From Ptychodera flava (Eukaryota > Hemichordata > Enteropneusta > Ptychoderidae), in assembly GCF_041260155.1 (NCBI RefSeq), contig NC_091938.1, forward strand, positions 13,235,428 through 13,299,427: 64,000 bases of DNA, in the 5' to 3' direction. Position numbers and translations under genes: made by a program. The notes beneath the pieces were generated by a model that worked only from the letters and a program-made list of their open reading frames with translations, had not been told where the DNA came from and searched no databases. This document shows positions 23,855 through 34,282 of this stretch, piece after piece; the first letter of the stretch is position 1; every line of letters starts with the position of its first letter.

Positions 23855-24399
23855 TGGCACGACATCTCAAAAACGGCTTATTAGATCAGAATTAAATTTG
23901 GTACATAGATTCAGTTTGCGAATGGCAAGAACTGATTAGTTTTTGGCGGGTGCTGCTTGCGTATTTCATTTGCATATATTAATGATTTTATAAAAAAACC
24001 CGGACATATACTGAGAACAGCTGCACAGAAATAGATGACATTAGCTACAAATATTGATCACACAAGGATTTATCACCCGTAAAAGACATAAGGGTGTGAC
24101 ATGAAAGTTAATTGCTAATTGCATATATAATGAACTTTCCAATTAGAGTCATGTATCTTGATTGACTTGACAAAAGTGGACGAAAATTGCTGTGTACATT
24201 GAAAATACAATGATACAGCACTTTTATTCCAACCAATTCCTAATTTGAATATTTCATAACTTTCCTAATTCTGGATATACCTGGATGTATTTGACCCAGT
24301 TTGCAAAACATGGCAAAAATTTAAATTCACAGACAACTGCAGTATATACTGAAGGAATACATACTGAAACACATGAGCATTTTCAGTTCATATCTTGTA
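23783..24399. mobile_element. Palindrome-ended repetitive element, unit 2 copy
   Basis: Same ends as 12333-13529, starting with the AGCTCACATG palindrome and a (TCTG)n run, ending CATATCTTGTAC. It has only a little over one unit of the 147-bp repeat, so it is about 580 bp shorter than its paralogue. Confidence 0.6.
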
Positions 24400-24567
24400 C
24401 TTTAAGGGGTTGGTTAAATTATACGACCAGTTGAGTTTCTTTATTCAATGAAAAATAATGAAGGAAAACATATATATGTAATGCACAATTGAAGGTTGCA
24501 CAGTATTGTGAATAAGAGGTCAAATTTAGAGGTCACATGTAATACTTATCTACTCACAACTGCTTAA

Positions 24568-24776
24568 CCCTTTGAGTGCTATAATTTTTTCCCACGAAAA
24601 TTTTAGTTCAATATTTTGCTATTTTTTATGAATGTTTCTGTATTATATTTCTTGATAATTTTGGACCAAAAGGATTTCAAATTTCGTTGTCTAAAGTTTT
24701 TTGTCAAAATATTGTCAAAACTCTGAAAAAATTGACTTTATAAAGGCAACAAAAACTGACTTTGGCGCTCAAAGGG
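24568..24776. mobile_element. TTAA MITE (piggyBac-like), copy 2
   Basis: TTAA at 24564-24567 and 24777-24780; ends CCCTTTGAGTGC and GCGCTCAAAGGG (11 of 12 matching as inverted repeats). Same site as 13696-13880, so the insertion predates the duplication that gave units 1 and 2. It is 24 bp longer than copy 1. Confidence 0.85.
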
Positions 24777-24902
24777 TTAAGACGCAAGTAATACACAATA
24801 CCATTCCATTACAAATGAAATACAGAATAGCTCTTAATAGCACAAATAATGTACCAGATAAGTCAAAAAGAAGATTTACCAGCAATGGGCTTGAAGTAAA
24901 AG

Positions 24903-25306
24903 CGATAGTGGACAAAGCATCTGGTTGACATCGTTCTTTCAGTGTTGAGATGATGTCGTCGACATTTTTGTAGTAATCGGCTGCTGGACGTCTGCATTCC
25001 TTGATCAACATATTTTGTAGAGTGATTGTTGTCTTGTGTATTTCTCTATGCCATTTCTCGTGAAAAGCTGTCGAGCTTCTTGGCAGATTCGGTTTCAGCT
25101 TGATTTGTAGTCCCTTTGGAACCACACTTTTACGTTTATAGAGGCGTAAAGTTCCACTATGTGATGTAAAGGATATGAGTCGTTCTGCAGATCTCTTGAG
25201 ATTGTTAAGAGTCTGTACGTGGTGAGTAGCGCATCTTTTACCAATAAACAGAACAACAGATTTACACTGGTTACAATGCCGGAGTTTAAGGACTATCGGA
25301 ATGAAT
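24903..25306 (-). pseudogene. Penelope-like N-terminal region (second tandem copy)
   Basis: An open stretch on the minus strand encodes a basic region followed by VPKGLQIKLKPNLPRSST and FHEKWHREIHKT, the conserved N-terminal block that precedes the RT in Penelope-like proteins. It is cut off at 24903. Reading upstream, the frame runs into the 3' UTR/arm sequence of the first copy, as expected at a head-to-tail junction. Confidence 0.65.
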
Positions 25307-25759
25307 ACGTATACTTGATATGTACAGATAGCTCCCAGTGTTGTTCGTAGCGTGGTTTGGTATTAAATAGCGGATGAATAAAATTGCACACGTCTACTGA
25401 TCTGCTTGTATGTATATTTCTGTTTATTCTGTTGGTAATTTTGTTACAACGTTTCGTCCTAAAAGTAGGACTTCATCAGGTTGAAGATGTCTACAAGGGA
25501 GAATACAGACAAATAGAGAACAGTGTAAGGATAGTGTTGATCCTAATTAAATGCTAAACGGACTTTATAGGCTGAGTAAATTAGAAAGTTACAAAGGATA
25601 TAGAATATGACAATTCTTACCGTTTATGTGTGGCGCAGATGGAAAGTGGCAATTCAAAATTGGCGGTAATGGTTATTTATAGTGCCTGTCCGAGGGCGCT
25701 GTGAGCAATTGTTATTTAAATTACTTTTAGCTAAGAATGTTGAGGCCGTTTGGTGACAA
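25307..25759. repeat. Left inverted arm of the Penelope-like element
   Basis: Reverse complement of 28081-28530 over about 450 bp with few differences. It covers the last codons of the endonuclease frame (SPNGLNILS, stop) and the whole 3' UTR with its hammerhead motif. Confidence 0.9.
25441..25482 (-). ncRNA. Hammerhead ribozyme motif (left arm)
   Basis: Minus strand: CTGATGA, then a perfect stem GTCCTA/TAGGAC (25466-25471 with 25456-25461) closed by a 4-nt loop, then GAAA and CGTTGTAAC. This is the conserved core order of a hammerhead. Minimal hammerheads with a very short stem III are known from Penelope-like elements. Stem I was not modelled. Confidence 0.75.
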
Positions 25760-26182
25760 TGTACCCAGTTTTGAAATCCAGATGGATTCTATTTTCTTGC
25801 GAAACATGTCATCTTGTTTATTTATTTTGATAATCCCTATTATTGAAACGTCGTGAATGGTGTGTTGATTTTCGTTGAAATGAATCGCGACGGGAGTGTT
25901 AGTTTTGAGTCTTATGGTTGATAGATGGTTATTGAACCTGAGGCGAAATTCTGTTTTAGTTTCTCCAACATACTGTTTATTGCATCTGTTGCATGTGATT
26001 AGATAGACCAGGTTTTTGGATTTGCAAGTAATGTTATGTTTGATGGTGTAAACGGAGTTTGTTACGTGACTTTTGAATTCCATGGCATTAGTGGAGTACT
26101 TGCAGATGTTGCAACCTCTGTTTGAACCGCATTTGTAGAAACCTGCTGGAAGTTTTGACTGTTGTATGTCGCTATGGACCAA
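25727..26182 (-). pseudogene. Penelope-like GIY-YIG endonuclease domain
   Basis: The 151-codon frame has a Cys-rich lead (CGSNRGCNICKY), then LVYLITCNRCNKQYVGET and an arginine in FRLRFNNH. This is the GIY-YIG fold with the CxC-type insertion used by Penelope-like elements to nick target DNA. It ends at the natural stop inside the left arm. It lies in a different frame from the RT thumb upstream. Confidence 0.85.
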
Positions 26183-26207
26183 GAGGTCTCGTAGATTATG
26201 GCTTCGT

Positions 26208-26576
26208 CTATGAGCTATTATTAGTAGATTTGGAATGGCAGTTTTGCAGCGAGTTGATTTGTGTAAGATATCGAAGTGGGAATTGACAATTTGTTTGATG
26301 TTGGGTGGTGTGGATAAACGTTGTTACTAATGGTATGCGTGACTGGTCTTGTTTTGATTTATACTGTAGTAGGGTGTCTCGGGATATTTGTTTGGCGCGA
26401 TGTATTTGATCATCTACGAGATTTTCGGGATAGCCACGTTTAACGAGTGATGCTTTCAGCTCATTTAAGCGAACATCCCGCCAGTCCTTTTTGGAGCAGA
26501 TGCGGCAGATACGCAACGCCAGGCCGTATGGAATGCCTGTTTTTGTATGCCTAGGGTGAGAAGAAGTGAATAGCAA
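26208..26576 (-). pseudogene. Penelope-like RT, thumb region
   Basis: YLLFTSSHPRHTKTGIPYGL and ALRICRICS are the conserved Penelope-like RT thumb block. The preceding residues (LYKKPTDTNQ) lie on the other side of the 677-bp insertion, so the protein was continuous before that insertion. Confidence 0.85.
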
Positions 26577-26582
26577 ATATTG

Positions 26583-26987
26583 GAGATTAAGGAAACTACA
26601 GAAACCGCCTTTTCTGCTTCATATCTGGACATTTTACTTAAATTTGACTCTAATGGTCACCTTTCTACTAGGCTATATGACAAGAGAGATGATTTCAACT
26701 TTAGTATCATCAATTTTCCACACCTCATAAGTAATATTCCACTCTCACCAGCTTATGGGGTATACATTTCCCAGCTTATTCGATATGCTAGAGCATGCAG
26801 TTCATATGGTGATTTTGTAGAGAGACATGGCCATCTCTCTTACAAACTATTAAAACAAGGTTACACCAGAGCAAGACTTGTCTCTACATTCAAACGCTTT
26901 TTTGGCAGGTATCGCAAGCTGGTAGATAAATACAATATCTCTCTTCGACAAATGATCACTGATGGCATCGGTGACATTGGGCCTTAG
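26583..26987 (+). pseudogene. RT C-terminal fragment of family RE
   Basis: About 134 codons to a stop at 26985-26987. SYLDILLKFDSNGHL and LYDKRDDFNFSI correspond in position to the Penelope-like 'PFLDV...LYKKPTDTNQ' segment next to the RT palm. They are followed by YGVYISQLIRYARACSS and FFGRYRKLVDKYNIS, blocks I know from retroelement proteins of many marine invertebrates and fish. The catalytic palm is missing because the copy is 5'-truncated. Family name uncertain. Confidence 0.7.
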
Positions 26988-27259
26988 TTAGCGACCACTA
27001 CCTATCTGACTTATAGATTGATATATGGCGGGTGCCACATGTGGGGCAGGATGCGCTTACTATTTTCGAAACACCTGACATCACTTCTTGGTCTTTTGGC
27101 CAGAGGTCCATATATCTTTCTTTCATGAATTTGACTTTGTTTGTGTGCCGTCTATTTACTGTCTGTTCTGTGCTGTTTTGTGTCTATGTTTACAACTATT
27201 GTCTTACAAATTTTGACCTAGTGTTATTGGATTATGGATTGGTATGATTGCGATTATTT
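26583..27259 (+). mobile_element. 5'-truncated retroelement nested in the Penelope-like RT (family RE, copy 3)
   Basis: Flanked by TATTG at 26578-26582 and 27260-27264. Its 3' end (GGTATGATTGCGATTATTT) is shared with the copies at 371, 14322 and 54938. It is the longest copy here and the only one with coding sequence: an RT C-terminal piece and an approximately 270-bp 3' UTR. It shows the family was active after the Penelope-like element arrived. Whether it is a LINE or another Penelope-type lineage is not decidable from this piece. Confidence 0.85.
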
Positions 27260-27264
27260 TATTG

Positions 27265-28080
27265 ATTGGTGTCGGTCGGCTTTTTGTAAAGGTCTGTTGC
27301 TATGTTACCATCTGGGTCCACGTGCTGTGTAACATCAAGAAAGGGGACAGAAGTGTTAGAGACGGTCATAGTGAATTTGATTGTAGGGTGAATGTCGTTG
27401 ATAAATGTAAAGAACGCGGTAATTATTGATCGGTCACATGACCAGATGGAATTGACATCATCAATGAATCTAGCCCAGTCAAGTGGTTTGTGAGGTGTTT
27501 GTGCTAAAATTTTTGATTCCAGTTGGCCAATGAAAATATTTGCATAACTTGGGGCCATCTTTTGACCCATCGCTGTGCCGAATATTTGTAAATAATGTTG
27601 ACCATTGAAGTTGAAATTATTGTTATGCAAAATGAGGGTGAGGAATTTGATTATGGTTTTTGTTGGCGGGTTCTTTTCTTTGCGGTTTTCCAGGGCAATT
27701 TCACATGCTTTGATTCCTTCATCGATAGGAATGTTAGAGTAGAGGGATGTTACATCAAATGTGGCCAAGGTACTACCTTTTGGAACTTTCCCTAGGTTTT
27801 TGAGTCTCTGTAGAAAGTGAGTTGTATCTTTGATGTGGGATGGAAGCTCGGAAACAAGTGGTTGAAGAAATTGATCTACAAACTCTGAAATCTTTTGAGT
27901 AGGGTGATTATAGTGGAGATTATCGGACGGAAAGGTATACCAGGTTTGTGTATTTTGGGTAAAATGTAAAATTTGCCAGAGGTTGGGTTGGTGCAGATTA
28001 AATCATCTTTTGTTTCTTTGGTTAAATTCCCCTCTTTGTATTCTTCTTCTATTGCGTTTGTTATGATTTTGTTGATTTTG
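27265..28080 (-). pseudogene. Penelope-like RT, fingers and palm
   Basis: Minus-strand pieces carry YILPKIHKPGIPFRPIIS (fingers), FDVTSLYSNIPIDEGI (motif A), GTAMGQKMAPSYANIFIG (motif B) and ARFIDDV (catalytic motif C, FIDD in place of YADD), then PFLDV and LYKKPTDTNQ. The N-terminal part before NKINKIITNAI is replaced by the inverted 3' end. No longer a working reading frame. Confidence 0.9.
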
Positions 28081-28527
28081 TTGTCACCAAACGGCCTCAA
28101 CATTCTTAGCTAAAAGTAATTTAAATAACAATTGCTCACAGCGCCCTCGGACAGGCAATATAAATAACCATTACCGCCAATTTTGAATTGCCACTTCCAT
28201 CTGCGCCACACATAAACGGTAAGAATTGTCATATTCTATATCCTTTGTAACTTTCTAATTTACTCAGCCTATAAAGTCCGTTTAGCATTTAATTAGGATC
28301 AACACTATCCTTACACTGTTCTCTATTTGTCTGTATTCTCCCTTGTAGACATCTTCAACCTGATGAAGTCCTACTTTTGGAACGAAACGTTGTAACAAAA
28401 TTACCAACAGAATAAACAGAAAATATACATACAAGCAGATCAGTAGACGTGTGCAATTTTATTCATCCGCTATTACCTTACCACGTTACGAACAACACTG
28501 GGAGCTATCTGTACATCTCAAGTATAC

Positions 28528-28530
<3 letters not shown>
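28081..28530. repeat. Right inverted arm of the Penelope-like element
   Basis: Reverse complement of 25307-25759; it starts exactly where the first preserved RT codons end. This is an element 3' end in flipped orientation, attached to the truncated 5' end. Confidence 0.9.
28358..28396 (+). ncRNA. Hammerhead ribozyme motif (right arm, degraded stem)
   Basis: Plus strand: CTGATGA, GTCCTACTTTTGGAAC, GAAACGTTGTAAC. Same motif as in the left arm, but the 3' side of stem II reads TGGAAC instead of TAGGAC, so two pairs are lost. Probably weaker or inactive. Confidence 0.6.

Positions 28531-28586
<56 letters not shown>
28531..28586. repeat. (TA)n microsatellite
   Basis: About 28 TA dinucleotides directly beside the right edge of the Penelope-like element. 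Confidence 0.98.
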
Positions 28587-28589
<3 letters not shown>

Positions 28590-28592
<3 letters not shown>

Positions 28593-30514
28593 TGTAACAA
28601 CCCTTGAACTCTCGTCGTAGTTAATAAGGAAATGCAATGCAGCCGTTAATCCCATGATTGGATTTCGCCCTGTTGAAAGCTTTATTTCTTAACCTGGTGA
28701 TTTTTAGACAAACGACATCATGTAGTAGTTGCAAAATAGTGGAAAAGTTGAGCATATCTTACTCCCACCATAACAACCAAAATTGTCTACTTAAAGAGTT
28801 TTTATTCCTTCGTGCCCGGGCTTCGTGTTTAACATGTAATTTCGTTTTGCATGATGTATTATTTTAGCGGTTTCTACAACTGCGTTTCCCGGTATAACCA
28901 GAGTTGCCCTGTTGTGTTACCAGGATTTATAATACTGATGCAATCCTATGAGGGAAAGGGGTTCCCAAACTTAGGAAAATACCTTCATAGAATGAGGTAC
29001 CCAAACATCCAGAGTTAGGGAAAAGCGATCTCATTCTCCGATCGTGATCCTTGATATCCAGGTCGAACAAATTCTTAAACCCTGCCCATTCATGATCGTG
29101 TATCTAATACCCTGGCCACTCTGTCTCTTGTTAGTGGCATCAGAACAGAGGAACGACGCGTAATTGGAAGAAAATTTTCATTCTGTTGGAGCTACATGTG
29201 CTTTGAAGGTAAGTAATATCTTCTATCCTGATCAAGCACTTGTCAAAATCCTGGTTATGGCGGCCAATTTACGCGATGAGGATGATCGATATGACATCCT
29301 ATTTTCACAACCATGTTTCACAGGTACTTATTGTACAGGGTATAGAGTATGTATCAGAAAATATTGAAGAACTGGATTCAGACAAGCATAGAAGGAGCCC
29401 CTGTGTGTGGATAGCTTTGGATAAACGAATTTAAATACAGAAATGAATTCCCTTGTCAACAGTAACACTGTGTTGTAAATATATATGTTGCGTTGACAAG
29501 CTGAATAATTTGTACTGAACTATGATTCAGTAGCAGGACAATGGAATTTAGGAAGATACACGTATACAAAAATCGCTGCAAAATGACCTCAGTTACACTT
29601 ATTTAGGTTTAATTGCATCATAACATGTATACATAATGCACAACTGCAAAAGAGACTGATTGTAAAGCAAAATTTAATGCATGTAACTATATACATGATA
29701 AAAGTAAGGATCGATTGTACAGATGCTTCCAAGGGAATGAAATGAGCGACTCACAAAAATATCTTAGGTGATCTGATATCTTTTGCGATTTACATAATAA
29801 CACCATATGTCAATCAAGTCATGACGGTAAAATTTAAAGAACTTCAGAGTAAGAAATTCATTGATCTCAATTTTAAGAGCAATGCCTACATTTATCATTG
29901 AGAATCAACATATATATTTAATCAGTCTTAAAAATGAATGAGCTAATTGGGGATAGGCATATCAAAGGCTCAAACACCGTCATAATGTTATGACTATGAG
30001 GACCATTGATTTCATTGAATTTTCTAATCTTTTCATAGAGCTGAACAGAAATCAAGTTAAATTTAATAAAATTGAATCAAAAGTAAAATAGTCACGTTGG
30101 TTAAAAACATCAAAGGATACAAGTCTCTCGACGCAACGGGTCAAACGTAAAAAAATCATATCATTCCTAAACAATACTTACATTATACTTATTTCTCACA
30201 AAAAAAGAACATTAATAAACATCAAACAAAGGGAATATATACAACTCATATGTAGCTGTTTTTGTCACAGAATTCTAGGGAACCAGTCAATGGGAATGTC
30301 TTGTTGTTTCTGCTTGGTTTTTACCACAATATTTACCAATTACAGGCACAATTATCGACATAACACCATTTGCACGAAACTGCAATTTTGCTATTAACGA
30401 GAAAACAACATCAAAGTATGTTTCTCCATTTTTTAAAATTGCAAAGTTTGTTCAGTGATCCAGAATGTCCGATCCATTGCTCTAAACTTATGAGGCACCT
30501 TGTGGTAAGTGTTG
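28590..30514. other. 3' flank of gene B
   Basis: Collinear with the 3' flank of gene D (52711-55384): 'gtgtaacaacc', 'gttgaaagctttatttct', 'ttatggcggccaatttac'. D has an extra 240-bp duplication, a MITE and a retroelement that B lacks. GT...AG borders at 29208-29321 on the plus strand resemble an intron, but the GT is TT in the D copy. No gene called. Confidence 0.6.
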
Positions 30515-32722
30515 TCACTCTATAAACATTTTCAAACAGCAATTCTGACTGTCCACAACAACTATTTTCAATGGTTCTCCACGATAACTGCCAGGCCTAT
30601 AGGATATTTTAGGCCCTCTCTGATTCCAATAGTTGCCAAAAGGTTACCATGTAAGTCATATTTTATAATCGCGTCATTATCACACACATATACATATTCC
30701 TTGTACACAGTTATACCCCTTTGATTCATACTCCCGTCAAATTTTTTGATGTTGTACCAAATCTGCTCAGATACTTCCCACCATCCTGAAACATTTGAAT
30801 GAAGCCACCAGAGATGGTGTTTCCGTCTACAGCAAGTACTATTCCAGAACTGCTAATAGCAATACAGGACAAAATACTATGCATGCCCTTAATTTTGAAT
30901 GACTTTATGTAAGAACCATCATTTGCAAAGATTTTGATCTTCTCAGACAACCTTGCGGGATCAGCAACATAGACATCCATAGTAAGAGGATGTATCGCAA
31001 TATACTTAGGAGTGGTCAACTTTCCCTTACCAAAAATATGAATCAAATTTCCATCCATATCACTGACAACTACCTGATTATTGCCATCGTCTAAACTATA
31101 GTATAAGTGGTTTTCATCCGAAACTGCCACATCTATTGGCTTGAAAGGGTTCTTGAAATGTGTATATTCTATTATTTTCTTACAGTTACCATCTGTGTCC
31201 AGTACTTGCAATCTGTTATTACCATAATCGGCCGTCACTATGTCTCCGTCAATGTTAACACTAACACCACCTAGATAAGAGAACTCTCCATTCTCAGTCC
31301 CCCTTCCCCCTAGTACCTTTACAAACCTTTAATGACTGGAATTTCCACAGGTGTACCCATAATGGCTCATCATTAATCGTTGCGATTATGGTGTAGTTAC
31401 CATCCATTTCTGTACGGCCTGTAATTCTGTATGTACCATCTTTTTGTGTCATGGACTTTCACGTTTTCAATTGATCTGTCCGGTTTTATTACAGTGACTT
31501 TGATTTTTCCACATGAAGTGGCTTTTTCCCTCTTGAATCTCTTGGTGTTATCAGCAGATCAAAAACCTCGCCCTTCATAAGCTGCTTAGGAATATTATCT
31601 ACTGTAGAGTTGGAGAAAGACACATTAGACATCAGCTGCCCCAGTATTCCGTGCACACCTTCCTGACAGGGTTTGAAATGCATACTGTCTGGTTGAAAGA
31701 GGGACGCCGATTTTGATGACAGTAATTTTGTTATTTGTCGATCAATTACTGGCTTTGTAGATAGCACTTGAGCAGCATTTCCATGAGACAGAAGGTTTTT
31801 CAAGTAATTTGAGGTAACGCTTATGAGATTCAAGCTCCATTCGTATCTCACTGATATTAGTGTCCATTGCTTTCATTTGTAAGTCATACAGTTTCTTTAA
31901 CTCAGCTGTTAGTCTCTCTTCATCATGTGTTAACTGCTGTATGACTTTCTGAACCCTAAAGCCCAATTGCTTTCCAGCTTCTTTGTCTTTTTCCTTTAGC
32001 AGAGTACGAGCTTCCAGGGAGGCTGCTTTATTTTTCTGGGCTTCGTGTTCTTTCCGTTCCAACTGGCAGAGCATTCTTGCTAAGTATCCCAGGTACTCGT
32101 CTGCTGCAGTTTTCAAATCTCTGTGTACATGTTGTGGTATGCGATGATTTACGATGGTGCAGTCAGTACAGACGGGTACCTGGCAAGTGTCACAGTAGAA
32201 TCTGACCTCTTTGTCAGAGTGCACATCACAGTATACGGCTTTGTTTTTCATGTTTGGTGTGTAGGTGGACTTTGATTCAGCAAACTCACCAATTGGTAGT
32301 ATTTGATGTGATCTTGTTACTGCGATATTTTTGTGGATTTTTACGCAAGGCTGACACAAATGTTGAACACATTCTACACACCTCATAACCGCATCTGATT
32401 CTTGACAGCTATCACACTTTGCGGCAGGTTTCTCATCTCCTTTGGCTCGAGCCTGAAAATCTTCGATGAGACCAGCAATGAAAAAATTGCTTTTCAGCGC
32501 TTGCACTCCACCAAGGGGAAGTGGACATGAAGTTTTACAAGTTGGGCAATTCAAAACACCTTGTTTCTCCACCAAAGTGAGTAGACACTGCTCACAAAAT
32601 GTGTGCAAGCATGGCAGGACTTTGGGATTGGTGTATCTTTCAAAACAAATCACGCAAGAAAGGAAATCCTCTCCGATCTGGTCTAGGACTTTTCCAACGC
32701 TTGATGCTGCTGCAGCTGCCAT
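30515..32722 (-). pseudogene. Gene B: class II TRIM-NHL, decayed
   Basis: Starts ATG at 32722 (MAAAAASSVGKVLDQIGED). RING, both B-boxes and most of the coiled coil are open to about 31850 (326 codons including a shifted tail). Then follow a frame change, a second open piece to 31489 (coiled-coil end and start of filamin), several short breaks through the filamin domain, an open NHL piece 31238-30726, and the last NHL residues in another frame to the family stop at 30515. Gene D, its closest relative, is intact throughout. At least four frame changes, so no full protein is expected; a RING/B-box/coiled-coil fragment could be made if transcribed. Confidence 0.85.
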
Positions 32723-32771
32723 GTTGCTGTCTAGTGAACTGATCTTGTGAATCAGAACGTCATGTGATATA

Positions 32772-32786
32772 GGCCCTCTAAGTTAC
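32772..32786 (-). promoter_or_regulatory. Conserved motif upstream of gene B
   Basis: GGCCCTCTAAGTTAC on the plus strand, 50-64 bp 5' of the start; one or two bases differ from the other copies. Confidence 0.4.
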
Positions 32787-32827
32787 TGCTCTTGTCAAAA
32801 AATACAAAAGGAAAGCATTCCTATTAA

Positions 32828-33451
32828 ACTTCCATTAGCTGTATCTTCTGGCGATTTTTCCGTTAGTTTTGATCGAAATAATCACTGGCTCATGTTGAAT
32901 AGCCTGTCAAATAACAGAGAATCGCATATTATTCGGAAACATTACGTGCCCTACAACTAAATAACATGTGATTTTACAACGAAAATTTCAATTTTTGTCC
33001 GGACAGAAATACCAACTCTGTTGACACGAGGGTTACAACGTAGGCGTTCTTCTGCACCTGCGCGAGCCATTTACAGCAATTTCAAAATAAATATTCATTA
33101 CTTTTGCCCGGTACTTACGTCGTAGTCCATTGTCCGAGCACGTTGCGTAGCCAGATGTCTGGCAATCCACGACGCGATGTTGTTTTGATCCCGCAATAAA
33201 CGTGAACTTGTACATCTCGCGTGATCGCGGGGTCACCATATCTGCGTTCTCCCCAGCACGCTGAGCATGCCAGACGTCAACAAACGAGCTCAGAAGGGCA
33301 ACACGTTTGAACAAAAATTAGCAGTTTTATGTGGCTATAACATCACTAATCATGTTGTTTCTTCGTAAAACAACATTTTGCAACAAATATGAGCCTCCAA
33401 CATGGAATTTTCCGAGGTAAAAAATGGTCAAAAGTTACAAATAATGGCCCT
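32828..33451. mobile_element. 624-bp TTAA-flanked element upstream of gene B
   Basis: TTAA at 32824-32827 and 33452-33455. The ends ACTTCCATTAGCTGTA and (complement) AGGGCCATTATTTGTA are imperfect inverted repeats that stay similar for about 40 bp. The gene D flank has no such insert between its promoter motif and 'acagct..agacccactttataaata'. A piggyBac-type non-autonomous element is likely. The 93-codon minus frame inside has no domain. Confidence 0.55.
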
Positions 33452-33455
33452 TTAA

Positions 33456-34282
33456 TACAAACAGCTGAAGACCCACTTTATAAATAGGGCTATCTGGCAT
33501 TCGCGTTTACTTCAGTTTCTAAGAATCTAATGAACAGATATGTTAAAAACTGATACAGACACAGAAAAAAATAAGCTATACTTGGGAAAGCATTCGTTAT
33601 TCCAAGTTTCTCTTAGGCTGTTTAACTAGACTTTATGGGAATGTTACACATGTGCATAGCTTGCATTTCGATACACAAACCAGTAAAATAGTTTCTTTCA
33701 CTTTAATGTTTCTAAAAGGAACCTGCTTCTGCGCACTTGATTGTTTCAGTGGCGCAATATGTTTGAGGCCATGATAAAACATGTACTGGTTAAATGAAAA
33801 TAACCAAATGTTTCCAGACTTCTACTGACTTGACTTTCAAATATTTTGTTTGCTGTAACGCACATGTTGGTTGACTTGACAGTGTTCAAGTTCACAGGTC
33901 TTTAATCCGGTAGGAACGTTAAACTACTTAAAAATCCTTCGCAGAAAGAAAAATATGAGTATCAGGAACCAGGATAAGACCAAAAACAGACGATGAAAAT
34001 CATAATTAACACGTTTTTCTGTCACACAGAGTGACATACATATTGTATTAAATGTCAAAATGACAAAGATTGACCAGTTAACAGTATTATTGTACCTTAA
34101 GAATGTCATAAACTTTCACTGTCCATATTTGATCTAACCTAATTGCTTTCAGTGAATTTGGCCTATCGTATGAAAATGTCGATTTCTTGGTACGTTATTG
34201 AAATAATCTTGGAACAAATATTAAAAAAGGTGATTTTTAAACCTTTCCCTCACCACAGACCTTAAAGAGGTTCTTTACCTCA
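33456..34282. other. 5' flank of gene B
   Basis: Collinear with 57717-58400 upstream of gene D ('cccactttataaata', 'ttgacttgacagtgttcaagttcac'). No gene. It ends where the 4.37-kb duplication begins. Confidence 0.6.

Larger units (their letters stand above)
24903..28530 (-). mobile_element. Penelope-like element (GIY-YIG type), rearranged
   Basis: Read on the minus strand: an inverted copy of the element's 3' end (28530-28081), the RT body (28080-26208, split by another retroelement), a GIY-YIG endonuclease (26182-25727), the 3' UTR (25726-25307), then without a break the 5' part of a second, tandem copy (25306-24903). Partial tandem copies and inverted 3' ends are known for Penelope-like elements. 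The element is broken in several places and not autonomous. Its left edge cuts the host sequence GAAGTAAAAGC that follows the class I TRIM copies, and its right edge abuts a (TA)n run. Confidence 0.85.

Noticed and set aside
29208-29321. Possible intron (GTAAGT ... TTTCACAG) in the gene B 3' flank
   Set aside because: The donor GT is TT in the otherwise similar gene D flank, and neither side has a conserved coding frame.
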